A DNA stretch of 64,000 nt from Periconia sp. R9002. Its lineage: Eukaryota > Ascomycota > Dothideomycetes > Pleosporales > Periconiaceae. Every line of letters starts with the position of its first letter. Within the stretch, counting starts at the first letter, position 1. Shown here piece after piece: positions 12,491 to 23,434 of the stretch. Where the stretch lies: positions 1 through 64,000 of the forward strand of contig JAMAHW010000133.1 of NCBI GenBank assembly GCA_023627715.1. The letters are read 5' to 3'. The position numbers and the translations under genes were made by a program. A model generated the notes under the pieces. The model saw only the letters and a program-made list of their open reading frames with translations. It did no database searches and was not told the origin of the DNA.

Positions 12491-13466
12491 ACCCAAAACT
12501 AAAAGAGCTTTAAACAAGGCGGACTACATTGGACACAAAAAAATCTTAAGAGGAAAGTCAAGGAACCGCTTGCGTTACGCGCCCACGAGAAATGGAATAG
12601 TATGGCTCTGTTTTATTTTGAGGCTCCATAGTAAAGAAAATGACTAGACGAGGGGCAACTTGATTTCGTAAATTCTCAAGCTTCCACCATGAAGGAAGTC
12701 TAAGGCCGGATTGTGACTGTTGACGGATAAGAATACTTCTAGTAATTCTTATGTGGCAATGCAGCTGTTGTATATTGACAGATATAGCATATGCAGGTCC
12801 CAGTATCTGCAATCTGGGTCATGTGTAAGGCATCTAATACATCAATGATATGTGTAATCCAATTTTGATAGTCGTGTATTGACTTCCTGTATGTGCACTG
12901 CAGTCCAACAAACATTCGGTCTTTACACGTACTTATATTATCGAGTGTGTTGAAGTTATCAATACAACTGCAATTCGATAGCAGTTCAATTGACCGGATT
13001 TTTAAGCAACCTCGAAGACAGAAACGGGAAGGCGGGGCTGAAATCTCACCCATCTACATCCGTTGACAGGGGTATGAGCGGCAAGTCTCGTGATGCGACG
13101 AACTGTTGTTGCAATTTCTACATATCAGTGTATACAATGGTAGCTTATGGTTCTATTGATACTAACAGCAGAATAAAACCCACGTCTTTATGTATCTAAG
13201 ACGTTAATTGGGTCTGCACACCGCACACATGGCCTATATTTCGTCAGTGTTTTTCTCCAGATACATGTTATCTCAGCCACGATGTTTGTCCTCGGCATGC
13301 AGTTACCCCGGTCAGCTTTGGAAGGTGCCAGGCTGAACCGTACGTCTGTATATGTAAGGCTGCAGCCGCTTTCTCATGAACACCATCTTCTGTTTCGCGC
13401 GATTCACTCGTTTCTGTTTGCGCGGTGTGTTTGCTGGTGCTGCTCGCTCACGAACAGTTGACCACC

Positions 13467-16412
13467 ATGACGCGACTGCATCGCAGCCAATATACGGTGG
13501 GGTGGCTATGCGCGGTGTCGATCGAGCTAGCCGCAGCACGAGCAATACTCGACGAAATCCATGAGGAGTATAGCAGCGGAGACTGTATCTTCACATTAGG
13601 TTCGATCGGAGGGCACAACGTCGTGATCGCATGTCTGCCCGCCGGGCAGCTTGGTATCAGCCCTGCAGCCATCGTTGCATCTAGAACGACGGCTGAGTTC
13701 CCGCAAATCAGATTCGGGCTCATGGTAGGCATAGGTGGAGGCGTCCCTGGACACGACGGAGCGAACGGTGTGCGGCTCGGAGACGTGGTGGTGAGCCAGC
13801 CGCAAGGCTACTACGGTGGAGTTATACAGTATGATTCTGGGAAAGCTACACCGGACGGCTTTGAGCGGATAACACAACTCAACTCTCCCCCAACCATACT
13901 GCTTAGTGCACTCAACTTAATGAAAGCTAAGGAGGCAGGTGGCTTCAGCAATTTTCACCAGCACATCGCTCAGCTTGAGAATCATCCACGAACGCCTATT
14001 TTCCGACGGGAGAAGGCAGGGGAGGATATTCTCTTCGATCCAGATTATGACCATCCCGAAGGATTCCCAACCTGCGTCAATTGCTCAAAAGACAAGATAG
14101 TACAACGGGAGCAGCGAGAACAAGGTAGCGAAGTCAGTGTGCATTATGGAAACATTGCATCTGGGAACCAGGTGATCAAATATGCAAGAGAGAGGGACCG
14201 AATCAGCAAAGATCTAGGTGGAATCTTGTGCTATGAGATGGAAGCCGCAGGATTAATGAACCATTTCCCATGCTTAGTCATAAGAGGAATATGTGACTAC
14301 GCAGATTCACATAAGAACAAGATGTGGCAACCATATGCCTCAGCGACTGCAGCAGCTTACGCCAAAGAGTTGCTATTGAATGTTCCAACCGGGCAAATCC
14401 ACCGTCTTCCGACAGCAAACGAGCCGTTGGGAAGAAGACCAATGACACCTCCATATCAACAGCAGCATACCGTATACCCTCCTGGGAATTCCGAGCAACT
14501 TGGCGAATTTACATCGACCTTCCCAAACCACGATGCTAATCCTATAATCAATTTTCCCGATATTCCAACAGTCACAACAAAGAGCAATGGGGAGGGTATT
14601 CCAAGACCCACCATAGCAAACAGTGACCAGGGTCCAGATCGAAGACTGATTGCTAGCCCTAAAACACCTCCAGTACAGCGACCAAACTCCGCAGCAGAAC
14701 AAAGACAGTCGAAACAATATGCACGCTCCAGCCTAGATCCTGCAGCTATCTCGAACGTTGACCAAACTCTCAGCCCAAGACCTATTCAAAAAGTTAATAC
14801 AAAGAAGGATCCTAAACGGGTTGACCGCTCTAAAAGCATATCGACTTCCAGCCCTCGAGTTGATGACTCTAAAATACGCAAAGATCAAGCCTCGTCTAGT
14901 GAAAGTGGGGCTCTTAGCAAGTCAGGCCCAAAACGACCGCTCTCAGCAGAGCCTGTTTCGAAATCAGAAGTCAGAATAACGCCTCCTACCAAATCTACAG
15001 ATCCTCCTGTGAAGAACAAGTTTCAGGAAGCGCAGAAGAATACTGCATCCACATCAAAACCGCCTAAAAAGAATATTGCATCCGCATCTAAGTCGCCGCA
15101 AGAGAAAACTACGTCCGCATCGAAACCGACACAAAAGAATACTGCATCCGCATCGAAATCAACCCAAAATTCAAACAGCAGGGAGCAGAACAAACCCCAG
15201 CCTGGAGGTGCAAAGAAGAATCCTCCAAAGGATGATCAATCGAAGAGCACCACGAAACCAAAATCAGAGAGCGAAAGCGCTTCTAAGTCAAAACCCAATC
15301 GAGAAACAGACTCTACCGTAACAAAGGTTTCACGTCGCTCGAAACGACGAATACCAAGATTACGTGCTGCAGATTGGGAAACACCGAGAGACTTCCTGAA
15401 TGGCGTTAAACGGGACAATGACTTCGTCGAAGGCTTAAAAACAGCAAACCCCAAGATTAGCGAACTGCTAACCAAGGACAGAATTTCGGACATTCCAGAA
15501 ATATTATTATATCTGTTACAATCCGGTCTCGATCCCAGCAACAAACAGTACATCACCACCGAAGGCGAGAATTTCTACAAACTCTTCAATCCGCTCATGT
15601 GGGTTCTTACCAAAGAGTGGGAGGATATCGGACGTGAGCAGCTCTTTCAGGTCGTCAAGCACCTCGCAGATTACGGAGCGGACGTAGTAAACTACCGAGT
15701 CGCAAGCGGTGCAATGGCCGTCCACCGAGCCAGCGGCCTGGGATATGTCCGCGTCTTCGCCGAGATACTCAAGCGCGGCGCTGATATCAACTCCAAAATC
15801 AAAGCCCTAACACCAAGCGATCGCCATGAGAAAACCGAAGACATCACGCCGCTCATGCTCGCCGCTTTCAATGGCCATCTCCCCATCGTGAAATACATTT
15901 TAAATAACTATTCTGCCATCCTCGCCCTCGAAGCCAGGCAATTGGAGTTTGGTGACACAGCGCTCAGCCTCGCGTGCATCGGGTCCTCGCGCTCCCCAAA
16001 CCAACACCTCCTGCCCAATGTCATCGAACTCCTCCTTCAACGCGGCGCGGACATCAATGCGGAGGATAAATTCGGCAACAAGGTCATCCACATCGCGGCG
16101 CGCAACGGCCGCGAGCAGGCCGTGCGTTTGCTGATCAAGTACGGCGCGAAGATGGATACCAGGGGCCATAACGGCCAGTTTCCTATTGTGCATGCGGTTA
16201 GGAAGGGGCATGTTAAGGTGGTGAAGGTTATGCTGGAGAGTGGTGGGTGCTCATTGAAGGTTTGTGAGGAGGCGCTTGAGGCGGCGAAGAAGCATGAGCG
16301 GAGGGAGATTGAGGAGTTGTTGAAGAAGGGCATTACGGTTTTGGGGAAGCTGAGGGAGGTTGAGGAGAGGTTAAAGAAGGACATTCCGGTTTTGGGGGGT
16401 AAGAAGGGGTGA
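13467..16412 (+). CDS. PNP/UDP-phosphorylase-domain protein with ankyrin repeats (NLR-like, no nucleotide-binding domain)
   Basis: Single-exon protein of 981 residues. Residues 10-310 match the nucleoside-phosphorylase-type N-terminal domain that often heads fungal NLR-like proteins: YTVGWLCAVSIELAAARAIL, LGSIGGHNVVIACLP, MVGIGGGVPG, RLGDVVVSQP, CYEMEAAGLMNHFPCLVIRG and CDYADSHKNKMWQPYA. Residues 310-650 are Ser/Lys/Pro-rich and disordered, with four imperfect ASxSK-type repeats near 523-570. Ankyrin repeats occupy about 690-935 (AVHRASGLGYVRVFAEILKR, TPLMLAAFNGHLPIVKYIL, VIHIAARNGREQAVRLLIKY). The C-terminus ends in a small Lys-rich duplication (LKKGITVLG / LKKDIPVLG). No P-loop or NACHT/NB-ARC motif is visible. 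Known relatives may cleave nucleosides or act in self/non-self recognition; that role here is inference. The ATG at 13467 sits in ACCACCATGA; upstream in-frame codons are non-ATG. Confidence 0.85.
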   Translation: MTRLHRSQYTVGWLCAVSIELAAARAILDEIHEEYSSGDCIFTLGSIGGHNVVIACLPAGQLGISPAAIVASRTTAEFPQIRFGLMVGIGGGVPGHDGANGVRLGDVVVSQPQGYYGGVIQYDSGKATPDGFERITQLNSPPTILLSALNLMKAKEAGGFSNFHQHIAQLENHPRTPIFRREKAGEDILFDPDYDHPEGFPTCVNCSKDKIVQREQREQGSEVSVHYGNIASGNQVIKYARERDRISKDLGGILCYEMEAAGLMNHFPCLVIRGICDYADSHKNKMWQPYASATAAAYAKELLLNVPTGQIHRLPTANEPLGRRPMTPPYQQQHTVYPPGNSEQLGEFTSTFPNHDANPIINFPDIPTVTTKSNGEGIPRPTIANSDQGPDRRLIASPKTPPVQRPNSAAEQRQSKQYARSSLDPAAISNVDQTLSPRPIQKVNTKKDPKRVDRSKSISTSSPRVDDSKIRKDQASSSESGALSKSGPKRPLSAEPVSKSEVRITPPTKSTDPPVKNKFQEAQKNTASTSKPPKKNIASASKSPQEKTTSASKPTQKNTASASKSTQNSNSREQNKPQPGGAKKNPPKDDQSKSTTKPKSESESASKSKPNRETDSTVTKVSRRSKRRIPRLRAADWETPRDFLNGVKRDNDFVEGLKTANPKISELLTKDRISDIPEILLYLLQSGLDPSNKQYITTEGENFYKLFNPLMWVLTKEWEDIGREQLFQVVKHLADYGADVVNYRVASGAMAVHRASGLGYVRVFAEILKRGADINSKIKALTPSDRHEKTEDITPLMLAAFNGHLPIVKYILNNYSAILALEARQLEFGDTALSLACIGSSRSPNQHLLPNVIELLLQRGADINAEDKFGNKVIHIAARNGREQAVRLLIKYGAKMDTRGHNGQFPIVHAVRKGHVKVVKVMLESGGCSLKVCEEALEAAKKHERREIEELLKKGITVLGKLREVEERLKKDIPVLGGKKG

Positions 16413-17151
16413 TAGCGGGAGATTTCGCATCGAGAACGATATGACACGATACGACATGACATGGATGGGGGAACGGCTTCGTGGCATAGGCGAGACACAT
16501 GAGGAATCAATCCTCCGTCGAGAAAGACAAGTATCAACAAATATAGCGCTGTTGCACGTCAGTACGTCCCTCTTCCATTTTCCACTTCGGCTCAGCCTCA
16601 CATCCGAACGTACCTCGCCCACGAGAAACACCAAAAGCGAGGAACGTGCATGCACCAGATAACGCCGACCTCCTCATCAATCGATTGACGCGGGAGAAGA
16701 TGCTTTCAATTTCGAGGTGGAAACAACAGCCAAGTCAAGTCAAGTCATCCTACTCCGTCAAAATCTAGCTCTATGGTTGTCCTGTCCATCTCGTCTGTAA
16801 TACAACCAGACACTTCCTCAACCTCTCCTCAGACAAACCGGATGTGGGAATTCAGAAAACGAGCAAAGCAAGCAAAGGAGGAAGGAAAACAACATGCACA
16901 TCTCTCATCCCATGTACAGAAATATCAAATAGCCACCCCCAGAAACCAGACAACACGCAAAAAAGAGGCCGAAGCCTACATAACAGACACACACACGCCT
17001 GCGTCTCATCCAACACGTTGAAAGCATGAAAGCAACATACAAGCATAACAGAGAAGAAAACAAATCACCCACCCTCCCTACGGCCTTTGAACAGTGAAAA
17101 AAGCCAAGAAAACCTCGCAACGCCAAACCAACGCAAGAAGTTCTCTGAACC
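16413..17151. other. Convergent intergenic region PNP-ankyrin / PDE1
   Basis: This 739-bp stretch lies between converging 3' ends. There are AC-rich short runs around 16985-16995. No ORF with family or splice support is present. Confidence 0.55.
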
Positions 17152-19244
17152 TCAAAACCAATAACTCCCCCCACTAACCGCAACCTCGAAAAGACAGCCT
17201 AACCCTTTCCCCCTATCACTCATCTCGCGTTCGCCTTCCCTAAGTTCCCTGAGAATGCCCTCCCCGACAAGCGGGCCGTCAGAGAGACTATCCTTGACAT
17301 GTATGATGACGACCTTGAGTCCCTTGAGCGGAGCGTCAAACGCGGCCGCGAGGACGGCCTTGCTATGTTCTGAGGACACGCTGCTGAGGTTCAGAGGGAC
17401 GGGTTGCGGCGGGTACGTTGTGGAAGTGGCATGAACGGGCGTGTGCGTGCCGGTCGAAGAGCTAAGACGGGTCGTGGTGGTGTTGGGACCGTAGGAGGAG
17501 GGATTCGGGGTTGGCGACGCGCCACCGAGGTCCGTCATGACTTCGTCGTCGGTGGGGACGCCGTATGCTCGCGAGCGCGAGGATTTCCTGGCCGTGTCGG
17601 CGCCGCCTGTAGAACCATCTCCCGTTGCTGTTGACCCAGAGAGTAACCCATTGCTAGCTCGTTTCCTTTTGCGGCCCTTTCTCGCTTCCTCCTTTTCCCG
17701 CTCGTGGCCGATGCGCGCTTCTTTCACCATTTCCGCGAGGTTGGCGAGTTCGGCGAGGAGGTGGCGGGGGGAGAGGTGCCCATAGAGCACGGCGTCGCCC
17801 TGGACGTTGGTGTAGCTGCACTCGATGAAGATGCCCGCGAGGGTGCCGGCCGCGATCTTGGGCGCGGCTTCGGCCCACACTCGCGCCGTACGTGGGGAGA
17901 GGGAAATGGAGTCTGGTTCGACGTCGCCGAAGATGAGGACTTCCTTGGTGGGCGTGGACGGTGTGCTCTCAGCGCGGATGAAGTAGGCGGTTGAGTCGAT
18001 GACGCATTGGTCGGCGGTCGCAGTGTTGGCTGCACCGCTGGAAGCGCGCGAGGCGTCTGGGTTGGAGGCTGTGAAGAGGGGAGTCCCCGGCATACTTTGC
18101 GTGGGGTGGGAGAAGCTGAGGGACCTCTGCTCGCGACCTTCGGCAATGGGGAGGTTCAAATTGGGGTCGATGGAGTGGTGCGTCGAGGCGCGGTGGATGC
18201 CCATGCTGGGTGTTTCTGGGGCTTTTGGCGCGGTGCCGCGATGGATGTGTGCGGGTCCGCGCATGCAGTGGCCGTGGCTTACTTTGAAGCCTCGTACGCT
18301 GAGGCCGTCACAGACTTCGATGTAACCCCTTCCGCTACCTTCGCCGAGCGCGATGTTACCGCCTTCAGCTAGGCGTTGGAAGGTTACCAGACCCACGCCT
18401 CCATCCTCATCCGTAAGGTTCGGCCACACGATGTTGTTGAAGATGTGAGTCTTGATGGCGTTGACCGTAAAGGGAAGCGCGGCGAGGCGTTTGGGCCGCG
18501 ATGTGTTGTGGAACGCAGCCGTGTTGATTACGAATCCGGATACATGGTCGAGATGGGGATGAGTGATTAGATATGTTGAGACATGTTCTCTGACAACATG
18601 CAGCGCATTCGCCCTCGCGCATGCATTGGGGAAAGGCAGACCCGCGAACGCACCATGCTTGAGCGTCGTCAAGACCGTTTCTGGAGCAGCCTCCGAGCCT
18701 GGCGAATCCAGACCTGAAGAACAAAATTCCTCTTCTAGATTGGCGTAAGTGGCATCGTGGGTCGTTCCCGGCGATGGTGTGTCGATATCGTCTCGGGATG
18801 AGGGCGCGCTTCCATTGTCATTGCTACGCGCCCGTGGCAGGTCTTTGTAAACGGGATCAGACACGAGCGGGAAGTCCTTTTGAAGAATGCGCGTAATGGC
18901 TGCGAGATGGGAGCCTGCATCTACAGCAAGAACCGAGTTCTTGCCCCATTTCGTGGCTGTGGAGCGAACGAGGAAGCCTGTGACATTGTCTTCGCTTGGT
19001 CCTCCACCGGAGCCCTATGTAGATCTGTTAGCATAACCATTCTTGAATTCTATATCCCATGCAGATGTGTGTTTTGATGGTATGATGAGTGGGGCTTGCA
19101 TTAACGACTTGAAAATAAGAAAGTGAGACAAACCAGACATATGACCTGGAGGGCGGGTTCGTTTGAATGTCCGCTTGCGCGCCTCAGCTGTACGTGGGCT
19201 TCACTCGCGCGCCTTAGCTGCACATGAGTTTCACTGTCCTTCAT
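17152..19244 (-). CDS. PDE1: Low-affinity 3',5'-cyclic-nucleotide phosphodiesterase (class II)
   Basis: Class II phosphodiesterase that hydrolyses cAMP to AMP and dampens PKA signalling. Exons 19244-19134 and 19014-17152 with a 119-nt intron; 657 residues. The junction ALQVICL/GSGGGPSEDNVTGF recreates the conserved N-terminal strand. The metal-binding signature THPHLDHVSGF is intact, followed by RLAALPFTVNAIKTHIFNN, VSHGHCMRG, ESTPSTPTKEVLIFGDVEPD and IFIECSYTNVQGDAVLYGHL with HLSPRHLLAEL. The family ending CLFEVAVSGGSYWF is present. Low-complexity Ser/Thr-rich insertions occur around residues 430-560, which make the protein longer than yeast Pde1 (369 residues). The ATG at 19244 is the only in-frame ATG before the conserved block. 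The first exon contains a 9-residue direct duplication with core HVQLRRAS. Confidence 0.93.
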
Positions 19245-20810
19245 TACAGCGCATCCAACGCCGAGCTCTCCTGCTCTTGTTTTTCTCTTCAACAGAGAAC
19301 GGTTGCAATTCCTACGAAAATCTGACGAGTTATGATCTCTCAATCAAGATAATTTCTTCTTCGGTGAGGCCAAGTCCTTTTAGGTTTCCTCCTGCGATTG
19401 TTCGCAAAGGCAATCTGGTTCCGGTAATTGTTTCTGTTTCTAAAATCGTGATCGTCGAGCAGTTGGCTGCCACATGTGAATTTAGAGTATTGGGGGATAT
19501 GGAGAGACCGCTTGTCTCAACGCCACAATGGTAAGGCAATAAATCTGCCGTTTATGAAGGGGAAACTTTCTTGTGCTCCCGGTAATTTTCTTTTCTTCCA
19601 CTCAACCAAATGTGGTCTCACTTGCACAGGTGACGAGCAAGCACAAACAGTTCACTTCCAAGGAGCCACAAAGATCCAAATGTAGAGATCTTTTCCGGAC
19701 TCTTCTGCGCGGGAGTCTTCCGTTCTATCTTCTCTCCTCCGGAGGACGGTTCGGCTGGCTGCGGCGTTCCCGTTTCCGTCTTTCTCGTACGTGCGTGCGG
19801 GCGCAAAGCCAAACTGGGAGAAAGACAGTGTTGGAGGATGTCGATAGCCTCTTTTTCTCGCACAGACTACTAGCGCCTTGTCTTTTCCGGCCGTCACCAA
19901 AGGAAAGAGAGAACGAGGAATGAACAAAGGTGGCGGTCGATTCAGAAAGGCCAGCGACCCAGGGGAGATATAAATAAATAAAATGTGGGGGTGGTGGACG
20001 CCGGTACGAAGTATCCAAGAGGCGGTAATGTGATGATTAGTACCTAGTTTGTGGGTTGGATGCGGATTACGGATTGAGGGAGTGGAATCGCATGTATAGC
20101 GGGTGCGCTGTTGGGTCACGGTGTGGATGTGGATGCGGGTGTACTGTGCTTGTGCTTGCTGCAGCCAATATGTGTCGTGTCGTGTTGTCGAGTCCGTGGA
20201 TCCGTGGGCTTGGGATTCTCCGTGGGCTGCCTGCCTGGCTGCGGCGGAACGAACGAACTACGTACGCCAACGCGGATGCCAACCTGAAGGGTCTGACCCT
20301 CACAGCGGACACTTGCACACAGACGACGCCCCAACCCGAGGTACGGTCCTTCAAAGAGCCGCGCACGAACGCCCTCGCTCTTTTTGCTTTTGACGAATGG
20401 GATCTCTTCCGACAGTCGCGACTAGTATTTCAACTGGCTTCTATGCTTTCTTTGCTCTGTTGGGACGCAGAGGCGCAGGCACACGACACGCGACTGTGAC
20501 CGTGGATGAGGGTGAAGGAATTGACGGGTTCCAATGTTGGTGAATGGCGCAACGCAAGACGTCTGGTCTGACACCTTTCAATGACACGTGCCCTTCCTTT
20601 GGGTACTTCCCAGCCACAAATCCCGCCCTAGATAGTAGTCGTAATACTTCGTATTCTCCTTGCCTTGGTGTTTTGTTCTCCACACAGTAGATCAATCCTA
20701 GCTTGTCGCGCGCGCCCACAAGATCAATCTAGCGACGCTGCAACAAGCAGCGACGTTTTCGCCAGCAAGCAGGCAATCGGTGATGGTAGTAGTAGCGCGG
20801 CGGGACACAA

Positions 20811-20829
20811 AGAGAGAGAGAGAGAGAGA
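20811..20829. repeat. (AG)n microsatellite
   Basis: Uninterrupted AG dinucleotide repeat of about nine units in non-coding DNA. Confidence 0.9.
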
Positions 20830-20965
20830 ATAAGAGAAAGAAGAGCAAGGCCAGCCTAAAAGAGAAGAGAAGCACCACAACCACCGCGTCCCCGAAGGCC
20901 TGGCTTCCTTCAAAAGAGCCCCGACCTTCCGGTCGTTGTTGAGGCGGTGCGATTTAAACACGGCT

Positions 20966-21067
20966 ATGATTGGCTCTTGGCCGCTTGTGGCGCTGCCTGC
21001 ATTCTGGGGCCAAAATCACCACCACCTCTGTCAGTCAGCATTGCTGCAATGACCAAGAGCCAATCAT
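20966..21067. promoter_or_regulatory. Inverted pair of extended CCAAT boxes
   Basis: ATGATTGGCTCTTGG at 20966-20980 is the exact reverse complement of CCAAGAGCCAATCAT at 21053-21067, with a 72-bp spacer. Each arm contains CCAATCA, the consensus bound by the fungal HAP/CBF complex. The arms could act as two opposed binding sites or as a hairpin. Confidence 0.5.
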
Positions 21068-21627
21068 GCTGTGCTTAAAGTGGTACTTGTATCTTTGTTG
21101 ATTACATAGCTATTTGCCTGGAAAGGCATTTCGTCCTTGTACTAATCCTGGCCATGGTGCTGGACCTCGCGTTCCACCACAAAGCCAACCCCAACACGAA
21201 ATCCTTCTTCTCACGTTACCTATCAAGGCACAATGCATTCCTCATATTTCAGTCGATGTTACGTCAGACAACATGCCAAACTATCAACTGGACGCTGTCA
21301 ACCCGTCGCCCCGGTAACTTTTCCCAGAATTCCCATGGTGCACGTCCAACTACCAAAGAAACGAGGTACCATCACAGCAAACATCACCTCGCAGGTACTG
21401 GAATCATCGTCTTGATATGGGTCAAAGGCTTCATTGTTTCATCTTTAAAACCCGAGCATGCGTGCAGCAACCTTTTTTTTAGTCTACTGTGCGCAATATG
21501 CGATCAAAAAAATCCATCCCAACCCCCAACCGTTCCATGATCCCTCATGATATCACGTCACCCAAATCGTAACATTCATCCCGTCATTACAGGTCGTCTT
21601 CACGCACTACTCCAGGGGAGAACGCAT

Positions 21628-23153
21628 CTACTTGAAGACCTTACCGTCGGCCCACTCGTACGTCTTGCCGTCAACAACAATGGGCTTGTCCCATGCCCAC
21701 ATGTCGTTGACAAACTCCTTGTCTTCGGGGTTGGTGGGGTCGAGCTTGGTGAATTCGTAGCTCTCGTAGTCGGGGGCGACATCGAAAGCAGGGAGGGCTT
21801 CTTGGCCACGGACCAAGAAAGCACCCTTGATGATGGAGTCGTTGGTGACACCGTACACGGAAGCGGCACCGAAAATGTACTTGCGGGAAGCCTCAAGACG
21901 GGCGAAGAAACCACCTGAGCCTATTAGCAATCTGTCAAGCCAAAGCCCACATGTATTTACTTACCAATCAAGTTGGAGGTCATGAAGGTCATGGTGAGCT
22001 CGTCATTGTACTTGTAGTCAACCTTCCAGAGAGAGTACTCTTCGAAGTTGGTCTTCTCCCAGAACCAGGGCAGAGCAACCTCACGGGTCTCCTCGTTGGA
22101 GTACGTGCGCTTCAAGTCATCGAGAACGAAAGTGGCACGGGGAAGAGCATCGAGAGGGTGCTTGGGCTTGGGAGCAGGCTTCTCCTCCTCCTCCTCGTCA
22201 GCGGCAGCCTCCTTGGGCTTGGGGGCAGCCTTGGCCGGCTTGGGGGGAGTCTCCTTCTTCGGGGGCACATTCTTGATGGCCTCATCGATGAATTCGAGCT
22301 TGCCTGCAACAGCAGTGTAGCTGGGGACGTTGTAGACGGTCTCGTACCAACGGGTGACGTTGGGGTTCTCCGAGCGCCACTTCTTGTCAAAGAAGTACTG
22401 GAAGCCACGGGCAAAGATGGAGGCGGCGAAGATGTCAGCGAGGGTGAGGCGCTCGCCGACGAGGTAGGTGTGAGTAAGAAGGTGCTCCTCGAAGACGTGG
22501 ACGGCCTTGAGTGCGGCCTTCTGTGACTCATCCACGTTCTTCTTGTTGTAGGGGTCACGGCCGATGATGGGACGGAACCAGCCACCGAGAGGGGTGAGAA
22601 CCTCCTGGTTAGCGAATGACATCCAGCGGAGGATGGAAGCATAGTCCTGCTTGGTCTTTCCGAGCAGGCTGGTCTTCTCGTTCTGGGAGGTCACTGCGGG
22701 TGTGTCAGTCTGAGTCACGACGCAAAACCAAGCTACGTGAAAAGAAAACAGAGCGCAATGATATCAGAGTACAAAGATCTCAACAAGTGTGTTCAGACAG
22801 GGATAACTGTATAAATAATCTCATCCTTTTGACGCGGGGCGGGGTACGAGAGGAAAACGTGGCGATGTCACTTACAGTACACTGCGATGGCGATGGCCTC
22901 GGACAGGACATAGCCGTCAGCACCCTCGAAGGTAGGGACCTTGCCGAGCTTGTTGAGCTTGAGGTACTCAGCGGAGGCCTCGCTGGGCTGAGTCTCGACA
23001 AACTCAAGGTCAAGGCCATTCTCCTTTGCAACAGCGAGCAGCGACGTGGTGCGCGGGTTGCCCTGCAAGAAGACGTCAGGAGGCATTCTCAGGGCGCGTA
23101 AAAGCTGTGCGACGTAGACTCACCGCATAGCTGTAGAGCTTGCCGAAAGACAT
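21628..23153 (-). CDS. Translation elongation factor 1B subunit gamma
   Basis: Gamma subunit of the eEF1B nucleotide-exchange complex that reloads eEF1A with GTP (yeast counterparts Tef3p family Cam1/Tef4). Exons: 23153-23124, 23062-22876, 22693-21965 and 21914-21628; introns of 61, 182 and 50 nt; 410 residues, close to the family length. The N-terminal half is a GST fold: FGKLYSYAGNPRTTSLLAVA, LNKLGKVPTFEGADGYVLSE, then GERLTLADIFAASIFARGF. A charged linker (KKETPPKPAKAAPKPKE and a run of Glu) leads to the C-terminal EF1G domain with HPLDALPRATFVLDDLKRTY, ALPWFWEKTNFEEYSLW, GGFFARLEASRKYIFGAASV and FVNDMWAWDKPIVVDGK. The first coding exon has only ten codons. It shares a 281-bp divergent promoter with the mitochondrial ribosomal gene. 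Confidence 0.97.
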
Positions 23154-23434
23154 GATTGCTGTATGTATAAAGGTACAAGGAGTGCAATCAGTGTTCGAGG
23201 GACAAGTCGTGGGTTGACAAAGTTTTTGAATGTTTGACAGATGGCGAGGGGCGGGGTGGGATGGTGGCAGAGCTTTTTGTTGCCAATTTTTCCGGCTGGC
23301 GCTAGCACCAGACAGGCATGGCGCTTGGGCCCAAAGATTTCCCACGTCTCGTTCGTCGTCTCGTCTCGACTCGGGAGAAAGAAGGTCCTCTTGGAGCATC
23401 AACCTCCGCATTTCCACCATCCATTGGGGCCACC
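23154..23434. promoter_or_regulatory. Divergent promoter EF1B-gamma / mitochondrial uS9
   Basis: This 281-bp gap lies between two translation genes facing away from each other, one cytosolic and one mitochondrial. The arrangement allows coordinated expression, though this is inference. CT-rich stretches lie before both starts. Confidence 0.6.

Larger units (their letters stand above)
10335..13466. other. Long AT-rich intergenic region, possibly decayed sequence
   Basis: About 3.1 kb between the rhodopsin-like gene and the PNP-ankyrin gene. It has many short ORFs on both strands, none recognisable. It holds two copies of a short dispersed element (11651-11697 and 12432-12490, described separately). 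The rest may include decayed coding sequence, but no family could be named. Confidence 0.5.
19245..21627. promoter_or_regulatory. Long PDE1 upstream region
   Basis: About 2.4 kb upstream of PDE1 and downstream of the EF1B-gamma 3' end. It contains an (AG)n run at 20811-20829, pyrimidine-rich stretches, and an inverted pair of CCAAT boxes at 20966-20980 and 21053-21067 (separate entry). ORFs here are short and unrecognised. I interpret it as a long promoter/5' UTR, typical of signalling genes in filamentous fungi. Confidence 0.4.

Noticed and set aside
12739..13053. Minus-strand 104-codon Cys-rich ORF
   Set aside because: No true family match, AT-rich decayed context and no neighbour or splice support.
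17404..18570. Several plus-strand ORFs across the PDE1 region
   Set aside because: They are antisense shadows of the GC-rich PDE1 coding sequence, which has full family support.
21951..22526. Plus-strand 191-codon ORF over EF1B-gamma
   Set aside because: Antisense shadow; the minus strand encodes a complete conserved protein with matching introns.
23318..23434. Upstream in-frame ATG of the mitochondrial ribosomal protein gene
   Set aside because: It would bury the basic targeting peptide 39 residues inside; the ATG at 23435 has an ideal context.
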